Assembly (NCBI GenBank): GCA_963575745.1
Contig: CAUYUJ010002758.1
Span: 520,675-584,674 of the forward strand
From: Prorocentrum cordatum
Lineage: Eukaryota; Sar; Dinophyceae; Prorocentrales; Prorocentraceae
Direction of reading: 5' to 3'
Length of the DNA stretch: 64,000 nt
Numbering within the stretch: position 1 is the stretch's first letter; every line of letters starts with the position of its first letter. Position numbers and translations under genes: made by a program. Under the pieces are notes generated by a model. That model was not told the DNA's origin. It saw only the letters and a program-made list of their open reading frames with translations, and ran no database searches. Of this stretch, positions 45,708 through 57,070 are shown piece by piece.

Positions 45708-46994
45708 ATGGACCACGAGTGCTCGGGTGGGGCGCCGGCGGGCCCGCCGCGGCCACCTGCGAACGCCTCATCCAGGAAGCGCCCAGCAGCACCGACCACC
45801 AAGGTCAAGCAGGTGAAGAAGAAACCAGCCAGGACGTGCCGACCAACCATCGACATGCTGATGACCACCATCCTTGCATCCATCACAACTATCGTTACCG
45901 AGACCATGTCAATCTACGATAAGGGCTTTGCTGAGCCCTGGGATGGGACAACTCCCATAACAGTGGGCTCAGCGTGCTCTGGCTGGAACTCAGAGATCCT
46001 AGCCCTCGAAGCCATGAAGATCCCTTTCCACCACGCCTTCTCGTGCGACAACAGCAAGCACGTGAAGAAGATCGCCGAGTTCCTCCACGGCTACCACGAA
46101 TACTTCGACGACGTGATGGGCACCAACTTCCTTGGCTCCGCCGCTCCCGTGCAATTCTTCATGGCAGGCTTCCCTTGTCAATGCTGGTCAGTGGCAGGCC
46201 GCCGCGATGGCTTTCTGGATGTCCGAGGGCTCGGGCTCATCATCGTGTTCCTCATTGCCTACATCACTACGCGGAGACCTTTGCTCTTCCTGCTGGAGAA
46301 CGTGGACAACATTGCGGCTGGCGATAACGCTGACAGCTTCAACGCTATCGTGTCAGCACTCCAAACACTCACGGACAAGGACAACCGCTATCTCTACACT
46401 GTGGAGTCGCAGACCCTCAACTGCCGCATCCACGGCGGCTTGCCCCAGAACCGTCGGAGGAGATTCATTGTCGGCGTGCTACGTGGAGCTCAACAAGCAC
46501 CCCTGCAGTGGCCAGGCCCAGTCACGATGCGCAACCTCATCGACCTCATGGATCCCGCCACGGACCTCAAACCTTTCCCGGGCAACCTACCAAGTAAGTC
46601 AAGTGGCACGAAACGCAAGAACGTCTTGGACGCACTCAAGGCCATCGCCTCCGACGGTAGCGACCCGCTTGCCGTTCCTGCAGTGGTCGACCATGGCTCT
46701 TCTAAGATGAATTACGCGATCGGATATTCCCCGTGCTTGACCAGGAACAGGGCTATGTCGCACGGCCACTGGGTGACGTGCCTTCAGCGCGAGATGACTA
46801 CTGGTGAGATGCTTCGACTGCAGGGTGTCGAGGAATGGCGCGTGCGGGGATGGAAGCATATCATTTGCGAGGGGCAGTTCCATGCAATCATCGGCAACGC
46901 CATCCCCCTTCCGATGATCGAGCGCATCTTGATGAGGGCCTTGTACTCAGCTAGCCTCGCGAAGCAGCCGTTGCATGATAAGTATGAGGATTGA
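45708..46994 (+). CDS. DNA (cytosine-5-)-methyltransferase, complete, intronless
   Basis: Transfers a methyl group from S-adenosylmethionine to C5 of cytosine in DNA. Of 428 residues, the conserved motifs appear in order: motif I VGSACSGW (86-93), motif IV GFPCQCWSVAG with catalytic Cys157, motif VI LLENVDN (Glu197), motif VIII LPQNRRRRF (~245), motif IX-like YSPCLTRNR, and motif X IIGNAIPLP (~396). There is no large regulatory N-terminus, only ~85 residues with a basic KRPAAPTTKVKQVKKKP stretch that may be a nuclear signal. I chose ATG 45708 (MDHECSGG) because the frame upstream to 45534 is not protein-like. The target-recognition region (~250-370) is short; specificity cannot be read. The gene sits inside the 20-kb transposon-like element, so it is probably element-borne. 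Confidence 0.9.
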   Translation: MDHECSGGAPAGPPRPPANASSRKRPAAPTTKVKQVKKKPARTCRPTIDMLMTTILASITTIVTETMSIYDKGFAEPWDGTTPITVGSACSGWNSEILALEAMKIPFHHAFSCDNSKHVKKIAEFLHGYHEYFDDVMGTNFLGSAAPVQFFMAGFPCQCWSVAGRRDGFLDVRGLGLIIVFLIAYITTRRPLLFLLENVDNIAAGDNADSFNAIVSALQTLTDKDNRYLYTVESQTLNCRIHGGLPQNRRRRFIVGVLRGAQQAPLQWPGPVTMRNLIDLMDPATDLKPFPGNLPSKSSGTKRKNVLDALKAIASDGSDPLAVPAVVDHGSSKMNYAIGYSPCLTRNRAMSHGHWVTCLQREMTTGEMLRLQGVEEWRVRGWKHIICEGQFHAIIGNAIPLPMIERILMRALYSASLAKQPLHDKYED

Positions 46995-47039
46995 CTTTCT
47001 TGGCCTGCCTCGCACTACGACGTCGCAGGACAATGTAGC

Positions 47040-47480
47040 TCCTCCTCCTGAGGCCCCAAAGAGGCCCCAAAGAGGTCCCCAGGGCTCTCCCCCAGGAGGC
47101 CCCAAAGAGGTCCCCAAGAGGCCCCAAAGAGGCCCCAAAGAGGCCCCAACGAGGCACAATGGAGGTCCCCAAGAGGCCCCAAAGAGGTTCCCAAGGCTCT
47201 CCCGCCGGCCCCCAATAAGGCCCCAAAAGGTCCCCAGGAGGCCCCAAGAAACCCCCACGAGGCCCCAAACCGGCCCCCAAGATGCCGCATACCTGCTTCG
47301 AACAGGCCCTCGAGAAACAGCAAGGGGTTGTCACAGAAAGGGGCCCTGAGTGACAACCCCAGCGCTGCGCCCAAGAGTTTCCCGGGAGGCCCTACGATGC
47401 CCGCAGGAGGCCCCAAGAGGTCCCCAAGATGCCCAAAAGAGGCCCCAATAAGCCCCATGAGGTCCCCAAGATAACCATCT
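47040..47480 (+). repeat. GAGGCCCCAAGA array 3, downstream of the methyltransferase
   Basis: Starting about 45 bp after the stop codon, AGAGGCCCCAA words repeat almost perfectly at first (47050-47200) and then degenerate. CCCCAAGATGCCGCATACCT (47276-) resembles the terminal part of the other arrays. Confidence 0.8.
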
Positions 47481-47512
47481 TGGGTCCCAAGAGGGCTCAA
47501 GACGGTTAACGA

Positions 47513-48266
47513 ATTATCCCAGTGCGACCCTACCTAGGAGTTGGAGCCTCTCGGAAAGCAACAGTAGCAGCAGCAATAGTGGATGCTGTGCTATGCTATG
47601 CTATGCTCTGCTCTGCTCTACCCTGCTATGCTATGCTATGCTATGCTATGCTGCGCAATGCTATGCTGGGCTCGGCTAGGCTAGGTTAGGGTATGCTATT
47701 CTATAATATGATATGCTTTGCTGCGTTGTGCTATGCTAAGCAATGCTATGCTATGATATGTCATGCTATGCTATGCTATGTTGCGCTATGCTATGATATG
47801 CTATGTTATGCTATGCTATGCTATGATGTGCTAATGCTGCGCTGCGCTATGCTGCGCTGCGCTGCGCTAAGCTAAGGAAAGCTGAGCTATGCTAAGCTAA
47901 GCTAGGCTAGGCTAAGCTAAGCTAAGCTAAACTAAACCAAACTAAGCTAAGCTAAGCTACGCTAAGGTAAGCTAAGCTAAGCCAAGCTAAGCTTAGCTAA
48001 GCTAAGCCAAGCTAAGCTAAGCTAAGCTAAGTCAAGCTAGGCTAGGCAACGCTAAACTAAGCTAAGATGAGATAAGCTAAGCTACGCTAAGCTAGGCTAA
48101 GCTAAGCTTAGCTAAGCTAAGCTGGGTGAACCCATGGGGCGCAACTGGGGGAACCGCGGGGCGGATCCTGGGGGAACCGCCCGGGGCGTTTAGCACTGCC
48201 CGGCCCTTTAAGCCAACAGAGTAAGAACCCTTCTAGGCAGAGCCTAGGTAGGGAAAAAAACAAAAC
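47513..48266 (+). repeat. Composite pentamer repeat, copy B
   Basis: Same head, (GCTAT)n, (GCTAA)n and tail as copy A, total about 754 bp. Head and tail differ from copy A by only a few substitutions (GACCGTACC/GACCCTACC; CAACAGGGTAAG/CAACAGAGTAAG), while the pentamer blocks differ in length. Here the copy is between genes rather than in an intron. Confidence 0.9.
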
Positions 48267-48304
48267 GATGTGAATCGCGATTCCCATATTTTCCTCCATC
48301 TCGT

Positions 48305-48540
48305 GAAGTCCGCAAGAGGCCCCAGGAGGCCCCAAAAGGCCCCCAGGAGGCCCCAACACGTCCCCAAGAGGCCCAAACATATGCGCCAAGAGGCCCCCAA
48401 ACGGCCCCCAATATGACTCAAAACTGCTTCCAGCATGCCCCCGAACGGCATCCCATTGTATCCCAACGAACATCCAAGATGCCTCTAACCTATAACCCAG
48501 GCACGGTGGCGGGATGGGCCGAAGGCCACCAGATAACAAC
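48305..48540 (+). repeat. GAGGCCCCAAGA array 4, upstream of the 974-aa gene
   Basis: Short array followed by the same terminal segment as array 1: CTCAAAACTGCTTCCAGCAT, CCCCCGAACGGCATCC and GGGCCGAAGGCCACCAGATA. The conserved segment ends about 375 bp before the ATG at 48913. Confidence 0.75.
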
Positions 48541-48831
48541 CATGACAGCAAGGCAACGAGGCACCAACACCAAACATAAACATGAAACAGCAAGAAGCAC
48601 CGCGCTGATAAGAACACGCATAACACGAATAACATTAAATTGGCCATATTGGGCCGTGCTCTCGAACCCATGTCCACGCGCGATTTTGCCCAGTGGATCG
48701 ATCTGTGAGGGTCCCGGGCCTCTTCGTCTTCGCCATTGTCCCCCTGCTGCAGCGGGCGCAGGGTTGCGAGGTGTTGCCTCTCCCCCTCATCTTCCCTGTC
48801 CTCCTCCAACTCCTGCTCCACCCGTCTCATG

Positions 48832-48853
48832 TCCACCGACATTTTTACTCAAA
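48832..48853 (+). other. Possible degenerate spliced-leader relict
   Basis: TCCACCGACATTTTTACTCA plus AA matches the dinoflagellate spliced leader at 15 of 22 positions without gaps. It lies 59 bp before the ATG, a position similar to the clearer relict at 38943. A good acceptor-like CTACTTCCTCGCAG stands just before the ATG at 48913. The match alone is not conclusive. Confidence 0.3.
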
Positions 48854-48912
48854 TAGGCGAGCACTTGCATCGCCTGACTTTTTCTCACTCGGCGGCCTAC
48901 TTCCTCGCAGGG

Positions 48913-51900
48913 ATGGCCCCGACGAAGGGCGGCAAGAAGGCGAAGGCGAAGGCGAAGAGCGAGCCGCCGCCGCAGGACGGCGAGGCCGACGACATCGCTC
49001 CACCCCCCGTCAAGGTGCAGAAGACCGTCTGCGCAGGGGCGGCCCTGGTCGTGGACGGGCAGGTGACAGGCATGAACACCGACCATTTCGAGCGACTGGA
49101 TGTAGCGAGAGACGACGTGCTGAACCACGCCTCCTTCAAGGGCATCAAGACCGCCGCCCCCTTGGGTATAGGGAAGGGTGGTACGAAGTCGCCTTTCAAT
49201 CTGGATGACTTCAAGATCGCCATCAAAGATGAAGGCGTCTACGAGTGCGGTGGCAATTGGTGGTGGATCAATCAGAACTACCAGCCTGTGCGCAACGTCT
49301 ACATCAACGAGAAGATGGTCGAGAAGGACATTGCAGAGAAGTTCGCAAAGCCAGTTTCGCACGTGGAACATGAGATTCTCGTCGGGGTCAGTCGTGACAC
49401 GCGCAATGCTACAGTTCCAGTCGCAGGTACTTTGGAGCGTCTCTCCCCATCAGAGTTCGACGACGCCTTTCTCTTGGCCGTGCACGCCTCTGTGAATGCT
49501 GACGACAAGGCCGCACTCAAGATCTGGAACACGGCGTTCCTGACCGTCAAGTTCCGGTTCGTCGCCATAGACAACGAGGATGATAAGATGTACAAGAGTA
49601 TTAAAGAACGGAATCGCGTCAGCCACAACGCAGAGGTGGCCAGCCGGACCATGCTCCAGCGTTTGCTCGAGTTCGTCTACGTCCTGCAGCGCTCGACCTC
49701 CAACCACGGACCCCTCGACGCCAAGGATATGGCCAAGCTCTGGAACGATAACATCGGCGGGACGTCTGGACCCAGTGGCGAGCCTATCTCGGAGACCTAT
49801 GCCAAGACTGCCGTGGCCGTCTACAAGGCCATGATCCTGGACACCGACGTGCGGCAGGCCCTGATACACTCCGAGAAGCACTTCAATAAGAAATCACCCT
49901 TCGACTCGATTTACAAGCTCGAGGCGATCATGTCCAAATGCAAGAACAACGGTGCCGTCATGAGCTTCGTCATCAACCATATCACCGACACCGTTCTCAA
50001 CGGGCTCACGAGCCCTGGCGAGTACGCGCATCGGACGATGGTGGGAAAAGGTAACAACAACAAAGGGACGATCGACGTGTTCATGCTCAAATACCACGCC
50101 CTGATCCACCTGACTCTCGGGTTCCCGGGCGAGTACAGCATCGACGACACTTTCGTCATCGAGACTCTGAAGAAGATCGGCAACCACCAGGGCTACAGGC
50201 AGATGAGCGGCTACACAGCGGACAGAAAGGAGTTGTCGTGGTGGGCAAAGATGACGAAGAGCGGCCGCAAGCTGTACGAGCTCATCGAAGACCTGGTCTA
50301 CAAGACTACGTTCGACGGCGTCATCAAGCAGGTCCTGCGAAACGCTGGGGGCAACAGCCAAAGCATGGTCGCTGAAGTCCTGAACACATGCCCTGTCAAG
50401 GATGCGGTGTCGGAGTTTATCGCAGAGCTTTCGGCGGAGAAGCCTGAGGTTCAGCCCCCCGTCATCGACTTGGACGGCGCAGGAACGGATGAGCGTGGAC
50501 GTGCTTCTAAGACTTGCGCCGCCATCACTGGCGAAATCTCGATCAAAGAAGTCGCTGGGCAACACATCGAGGCAGAGATGGAGGATAAGCTCACGCCGTG
50601 GCTGGAGTTTGCCCAGAAGCTCGTGTCGCAGTGGGTCGATCTCCACGTCGAACCAGACACCGGCCCTCAGATCGGGGACATCTTGAAGAAGACCAACCTG
50701 CCGGACATGAAGGGCACCCCGAAGGTCGACAACGTCCTCGCCTACTACGACGTCAAGCAAGCTGGGACCTCCAACGTATCCCCACACATCAGGCATCCTA
50801 ACTTCCGAGCTGAGCATCTGCGCAAGTGCGTCGTCGGATTCCAGGACGGCCGGGGTAGTCCGGACGAGCTCGTTGAGGGGGACATGTTCATGATATTGGA
50901 CGCCCAGTCGCATGGCAACCACGGCGCGTTCGCCACCGCGCTGAACAAGACCAGCGAGCCCAAGCCCATGGTCAAGGAGAAGAGGGTCTACTACCTGAGC
51001 TACGACGAGCAGTCCCTCAAGAATCGGAAATCTACGGTTCGCGAGACAAAGGTCGATCAGGTGGAGCAGGCCGTGGTGTTCACGGCGTCGACGCTGCACC
51101 TCGCCTACAAGAAGCGCAAGTTTTTCAACAGCTCCAACCAAGGGAACTCGATATTCCCGATCGCTATGCCGAACTATGAGAACACATGGCGCGTGCCGCC
51201 CAAGGTTCGCAAACAGCTCTTCGGCAAGCGCGGCGTGATCTTGGCGGGCGGTGCGGCCTCAAGCAGTTACGATCCCCCGACGTTCAAAGACGGCATGGAG
51301 CCCGTCAACTGGTTCGCTATGTGTGAGGAGTTTGGAGGCCTGGAAATTGGCACCAATACCAGCACAGGGGTTGCCTCCACATGGGAAAGACGATCCTAGA
51401 TTTCGGTGTTGGTGGTAATATTTCGGTCACCTTGGAAGCCAGAACGTTACCACCATCACCGAGATCGGGATCTTCTTTCCTCGGTGCAGGCACACCGCCG
51501 ATCTTGGTGTTGGTGTCAACCTCCAGGCCTGCGAGGAGTGGTTCGAGGAGGTGGTGCACTCCTGGAACGTCAAGTCCGTGGTGCACTTCACTGCGTTAGA
51601 GGAAACCTTCGCCCTCGTCTGCATCCGCAATAAGATCAGCTGCGTCGGGCTCGTGAACAGCGACGAGCACAAGCTACTCTTCCGTAACCGCTTGATCCAG
51701 CGCGTCTACCAGGACCTATCGACTGAGGGCAGCTCGAACTACCAAGCCACCTGCGCCTCGCTCATGAAGGAGGTCGCTGGTACGATGCCGAAGCCTGCTG
51801 CTGCCGACGCGACGGTCAAAGACAAGGGTAAGGACGACACCAGTGTGGCGGTGGCGAAGAGAGGCAAGTCTAAGGCGGCGGCGTCAGCCACCAGCGGAGT

Positions 51901-52045
51901 GCCGGCGGGGGACAATCCACTGACGTCGAAGCGCCTCGAGATCCTGGCGAAGCTCCAAGGGTTGTCCCAGGCTAACGGTGTTGCCGGCAACGCGGAGACT
52001 GCGTCTGCAGACGCCGTCCAGGAGGAGAAGATCGACATTGACTGA
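48913..52045 (+). CDS. Unknown 974-aa protein with one introner-like intron
   Basis: Exon 1 is 48913-51327 (805 codons) and exon 2 is 51536-52045 (169 codons plus stop). I chose ATG 48913 because the protein-like sequence starts there (MAPTKGGKKAKAKAK, a basic nuclear-type start) and an acceptor-like CTCGCAG precedes it; the frame is open upstream to 48736. The body is globular with many aromatic residues (GGNWWWINQNYQPV near residue 115, KELSWWAKM near 440) and no low complexity until the C-terminal ~90 residues, rich in Ala, Lys and Asp. I recognise no domain. Within the 20-kb element it is as long as the candidate transposase and follows the methyltransferase. A role in mobility or target recognition is conceivable but unsupported. 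Confidence 0.7.
51328..51535 (+). other. Predicted 208-nt GA-AG intron formed by an inverted repeat (introner-like)
   Basis: The frame breaks here. TGTGAGGAGT at 51322 and TGCGAGGAGT at 51530 are a direct repeat 208 bp apart, and 208 leaves a remainder of 1 modulo 3, which is what is needed to restore the frame. Splicing TGTGAG|GAGTTT...CTGCGAG|GAGTGG gives a continuous protein (NWFAMCE then EWFEEVVHSW). The inside is an imperfect palindrome: GGCCTGGAAATTGGCACCAA (51337) pairs with the complement of TTGGTGTCAACCTCCAGGCC-like sequence ending 51529, with arms of about 85 bp. Terminal inverted arms plus a duplicated target used as splice sites are features of introners. Confidence 0.75.
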
Positions 52046-52079
52046 GAGTGAGCTGCGCCTTGAGTGAGAAGATGGACCT

Positions 52080-52383
52080 TCAGGTCCAGGGCAGCTGAGC
52101 TCAGCTCAGCTACGACTACAACGACGTGGGATATGACTGGTCTCTGCACGGACAGAGACAAGGAACACACAGCCCATCATCTTCCTCATCCTCCTCATCT
52201 TCCTCCTTATCCTTATCATCATATCTATAGCACGACATATAGACATATTTGTATATATATACCGCCATATATATGTGTGCGTATCCAGATATATCCATAT
52301 TTATGTATATATATGCATATCTATAAACAGATATTTACATATATATATATACATGCGGTTCCAAATATCTATATATATACACC

Positions 52384-52385
<2 letters not shown>
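52080..52385. other. No gene seen; AT-rich TATATA stretch
   Basis: After the stop of the 974-aa gene, a CTCAT-rich piece (52170-52220) leads into ATATATAC-type alternating DNA (52220-52380). It is similar in character to the subterminal tracts. Confidence 0.5.
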
Positions 52386-53393
<1,008 letters not shown>

Positions 53394-53512
53394 TATGCAT
53401 ATAGCTGAGCGCTACGCGCTGAATATATCTGGGCGCTACGCGCATAGACACGCTATGCGATGCACGCCTGGAAAACAACAACAAGCGCTACGCGTTGCAC
53501 GAACCCTTTGGA

Positions 53513-53570
53513 GGGTGTCTTAGGGAAAGCCCCAACATGCCCCCAAGAGGCCCCCACGAGGCGCTTGCGG
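53513..53570 (+). repeat. GAGGCCCC remnant 5
   Basis: A short piece, CCCCAACATGCCCCCAAGAG then GCCCCCACGAGGCG, clearly of the same family as the larger arrays. It lies just inside the right subterminal tract. Around it, GCTACGCGCT/GCGCTACGCG words recur (53405-53490). Confidence 0.6.
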
Positions 53571-53639
53571 CAAGACGCGTAAACAAACACATCCGGGGTG
53601 GGGCGCTGTTTTCGGATCGCACGTGAAATACGCATGCGT

Positions 53640-54340
53640 CTGCGCAAGACATGTCTGTATCTATATATATATATATATATGCTTGACTATGCGCTTGTGT
53701 GCCCACATATATATATGTACACACGCAAGAATGGGTGTGTGCACGCGTGTATGTACAACTGTACATATGAATGCACGGTTGTATGTGTACGTATGTAATG
53801 ATAAGCACGTGCGCGACAGATACATAATTACGCGCGTTCACGTGCACACAAAAACATGTTTACACATATCATGCAGCTACACAACGTTCCAGCTTCATCC
53901 CGTTGCGCATACATACGTATGACATGCGTACAGACAAACACAATGTACATACATGACTCATGCGTGCGTTCGTCGCACAACGCGTACACACATACACATG
54001 TATACACATTACGTGTGTCGTTTGTGTCAGACATACTCGATGTACGTATGTATGTGCACCCCATGTGTATGGTATACGAATGATGTGCGTATACACTACA
54101 CATGTCACGCGTGCAAATCGTTCACACGCACTCATGCAATGTATGCGGGTGATCATGCACAACGCACGTCTGCGTATTATGTATTCTGAATGCGAACCCC
54201 ATGCATCATGTGCACGACACGTCCACACACATATTAACATGTCTGTACACATAGCATGTAATTTGATTGGTAATGCATGTCGTACACACATACATAAACG
54301 TATGTATGCAAACATGTGTATCGCAGTGACACGGACACCC
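53640..54340. repeat. Right subterminal alternating purine-pyrimidine tract
   Basis: About 700 bp rich in TGTACA, TACGTA, GTGCAC, TGCATG and ATATAT steps, matching in composition the tract at 34690-35370 at the other end of the element. No gene. Confidence 0.7.
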
Positions 54341-54539
54341 CCACTGACAAATGTTCGTGTTCGTGTCGCGCGAGCGGGCGAAACGAGGCTGCGCAGGGCG
54401 GGCGAAAAACATGAACCTGCCGTTGCCAAAACGACAAGCCAGAGGCGGCCCTGTGGTGTCCCGATGGTGCTCCTTGGTGCCCCTTGTCGCAATGTCCCGC
54501 GTTGTCTCGTGGTGTCCTGTGGTGTCCCGTGGCGTGGGA

Positions 54540-54800
54540 GTGCTCCGTGCTATGCTATGCAATGTTATGTTGTGCAGTGCTATGATAGGTTGTCGTATGC
54601 GATACGATGCTGTGCTGCGCTATGCTATACTATGCGATGCAATGCTATGATATGTTAAGTATGCCACGCTATGCAATGTTTTGAGATGCTGCGTTGTGAT
54701 ATGGTATGTCATGACATGCAACTATATGGTATGAGGAGCAATGCTATGTGATGTTATGCTATGCGACGCGGTGCTATGCAATGTGTGATATGCGATGCTA
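54540..54800 (+). repeat. Degenerate TATGC pentamer block
   Basis: TATGCTATGCAATG-type repeats resembling the first half of composite copies A and B, but without their conserved head and tail. Confidence 0.75.
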
Positions 54801-54830
54801 CATACAACCCCTCACCCAATCCTCCTCCGT

Positions 54831-54861
54831 AACCCAATAACCCCCACTAAAAGCCACAAAG
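54831..54861 (-). repeat. Right terminal inverted repeat, 31 bp
   Basis: Ends CCCACTAAAAGCCACAAAG on the plus strand. The complement starts CTTTGTGGCTTTTAGTGGGG and matches the left end at 29 of 31 positions. Confidence 0.85.
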
Positions 54862-54865
54862 CCGG
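54862..54865. other. Right target-site duplication, CCGG
   Basis: The four bases directly after the right inverted repeat, equal to 34617-34620. Because the site lies in a C/G run, the true duplication length could be uncertain by a base. Confidence 0.7.
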
Positions 54866-55620
54866 GGGGGATGCCCAGAGGAGCCCAGAGCGGCCTCCGG
54901 CACCGTTTCCGGACGGATCCGCTGGATCCGCTGGATCCGCTGGATCCGGTGACGAATCCCAAACCGGCGCCCTCGCCTGAGACATCCTCACAAAACGGGC
55001 CCCGGGGGGGATGCCCAGAGGAGCCCAGAGCGGCCTCCGGCACCGTTTCCGGACGGATCCGCTGGATCCGCTGGATCCGGTGACGAATCCCAAACCGGCG
55101 CCCTCGCCTGAGACATCCTCACAAAACGGGCCCCGGGGGGGATGCCCAGAGGAGCCCAGAGCGGCCTCCGGCACCGTTTCCGGACGGATCCGCTGGATCC
55201 GCTGGATCCGGTGACGAATCCCAAACCGGCGCCCTCGCCTGAGACATCCTCACAAAACGGGCCCCGGGGGGGATGCCCAGAGGAGCCCAGAGCGGCCTCC
55301 GGCACCGTTTCCGGACGGATCCGCTGGATCCGCTGGATCCGGTGACGAATCCCAAACCGGCGCCCTCGCCTGAGACATCCTCACAAAACGGGCCCCGGGG
55401 GGGATGCCCAGAGGAGCCCAGAGCGGCCTCCGGCACCGTTTCCGGACGGATCCGCTGGATCCGCTGGATCCGGTGACGAATCCCAAACCGGCGCCCTCGC
55501 CTGAGACATCCTCACAAAACGGGCCCCGGGGGGGATGCCCAGAGGAGCCCAGAGCGGCCTCCGGCACCGTTTCCGGACGGATCCGCTGGATCCGCTGGAT
55601 CCGCTGGATCCGGCCCAGAG
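54866..55620 (+). repeat. 131-bp satellite array, six units
   Basis: Units begin ATGCCCAGAGGAGCCCAGAG at 54871, 55011, 55142, 55273, 55404 and 55535. The first is 140 bp because it carries one extra GGATCCGCT nonamer; the next four are 131 bp and nearly identical. The last is cut after its GGATCC block. The repeated frames (67 aa plus, 105 aa minus) simply reflect the satellite. Confidence 0.95.
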
Positions 55621-55740
55621 GTCCTCAGGATCCACTTTCTGGATCCGGATGTAAAGTGGATCCAAGAGCTATGTTGGATCCAGAAAAGTGGATCCAGTCC
55701 AAAGTGGATCCACAAGCTATGTTAAATCCAGAAAAGTACA
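55621..55740 (+). repeat. Degenerate GTGGATCCA repeats
   Basis: AAGTGGATCCA recurs with spacers of 15-30 bp, and AGAGCTATGTTGGATCCAGA is followed by a near copy (ACAAGCTATGTTAAATCCAG). Related words reappear at 63540-63650. Confidence 0.7.
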
Positions 55741-56243
55741 CCCATCTCATTTTTCTAAGGTTTGATCGGGATAGTTACCGTCGCCCAGCGGGTTTCATCC
55801 TTATACATCGTTATCATTCGCTCGCCTCCTCATCTGAATACATCTTGATATGTGCATGCCCCTCTATCTTTATTTTGTTACCTGTCTCCATTCGTTCTTT
55901 CGCACCCCCATCTCTGCATCCTGATCCTGCCCCCTGCAAGCGCTTCACCGCCCCCCGTATCCGTCGTCGCCTTCCGCAGTCTCATCCTCGTTCGCACTGT
56001 TTCCAGTCCCTGTTTACTCCGCCCCGCCTTGCCCCATCATCGCCCTTCTGCCCCTAGGTAGCGTCGCCGCCCCGCCCCATCGACCGCCCCTGCCCCCTCC
56101 GAGTCGTCGCGCTCTCGCCGCCCCCCTCGCCGTTTGGCCGAGGGCGGCCGAGCGCCGCCCGAGCGCCGCGCGCGCCCCGCGCGGGGGCGCCATCGGGCCT
56201 CGAGGAGGCTGAGGAGGCCGAGGAGGCCAGGACGAGGAGGAGA
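55741..56243. other. No gene seen; possible upstream region of the next gene
   Basis: Pyrimidine-rich unique sequence to about 56050, then very GC-rich. No motif recognised and no spliced-leader relict. Confidence 0.4.
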
Positions 56244-57018
56244 GGAGGAGGCCCAGGAGGCCGAGGAGGAGCCCAAGAGGCCCAGGAGGCCGAAGATGCG
56301 AGGCGGCATCTGACGAAAACGATGGTCCGCGGTGGCCAGAGTCGGCCAGCTGTGGAGCTCGGGGAGGCGTCACATGCGCAGTTCGCGGCGTGTTTCAAGA
56401 AACACATCAAGAGCTCCGAGACCGTGTGCCCCGACACGGACACGTGGGGGGGGGCGAACCGATTCGATCGAGGGGGTGGGATGAGGAAGGGATGGGGATG
56501 GGATCGGGGTCGATTGGAGTGTGGATTGCAGGTGGAAGATGTGCGGAAGAACGAGGGAGGCGTTGGAGGATGTGGCTGGGTGGGCGCCCTCGGTCCACCG
56601 TGACCGAATATGCAATTTCTACGCAATTTCTACGCGCATAAATGGCGCATAAATTGCGTAGAAGTTGTACCTTCGGCGACGCGCCCGCCAGGACGGCAGC
56701 ACCAGTGATGACGTGGTCGAGCACGTTGGCCTGCTGAAGGCCCTGAGGGAGATCCTCGCGCCGCGCGACACGCTCAACCAGGGGCAGTTGCGGGCGCGCC
56801 TTCAGGCCCACGCGGCCACGAAGGAGGCGTCGTGGCAGCTGGACGACACGGCCGAGAGTTGGGCCGAGCAGACGGCGACGAAGATACCGCGGGGCTGTCG
56901 CCACCACCGCCCGACCCCATATAACATAGAACGGCGGGGGGATGGGGGGCAGGTAAGATGGGGCGGTGATAGGGGAGTGGCGAGGGGGGCGTATATAGGC
57001 AGAGAGAGATGGAGAGGG

Positions 57019-57070
<52 letters not shown>

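Noticed and set aside
51338-51526. Alternative GC-AG intron (GAG|GCCTGG ... CCAG|GCC) in the 974-aa gene
   Set aside because: Its length of 189 is a multiple of three and would leave the two exons in different frames; the 208-nt GA-AG choice restores the frame.
54866-55620. CRISPR-like regular repeats
   Set aside because: Units are directly adjacent 131-bp copies without unique spacers, in a eukaryotic setting with no cas genes; this is satellite DNA.
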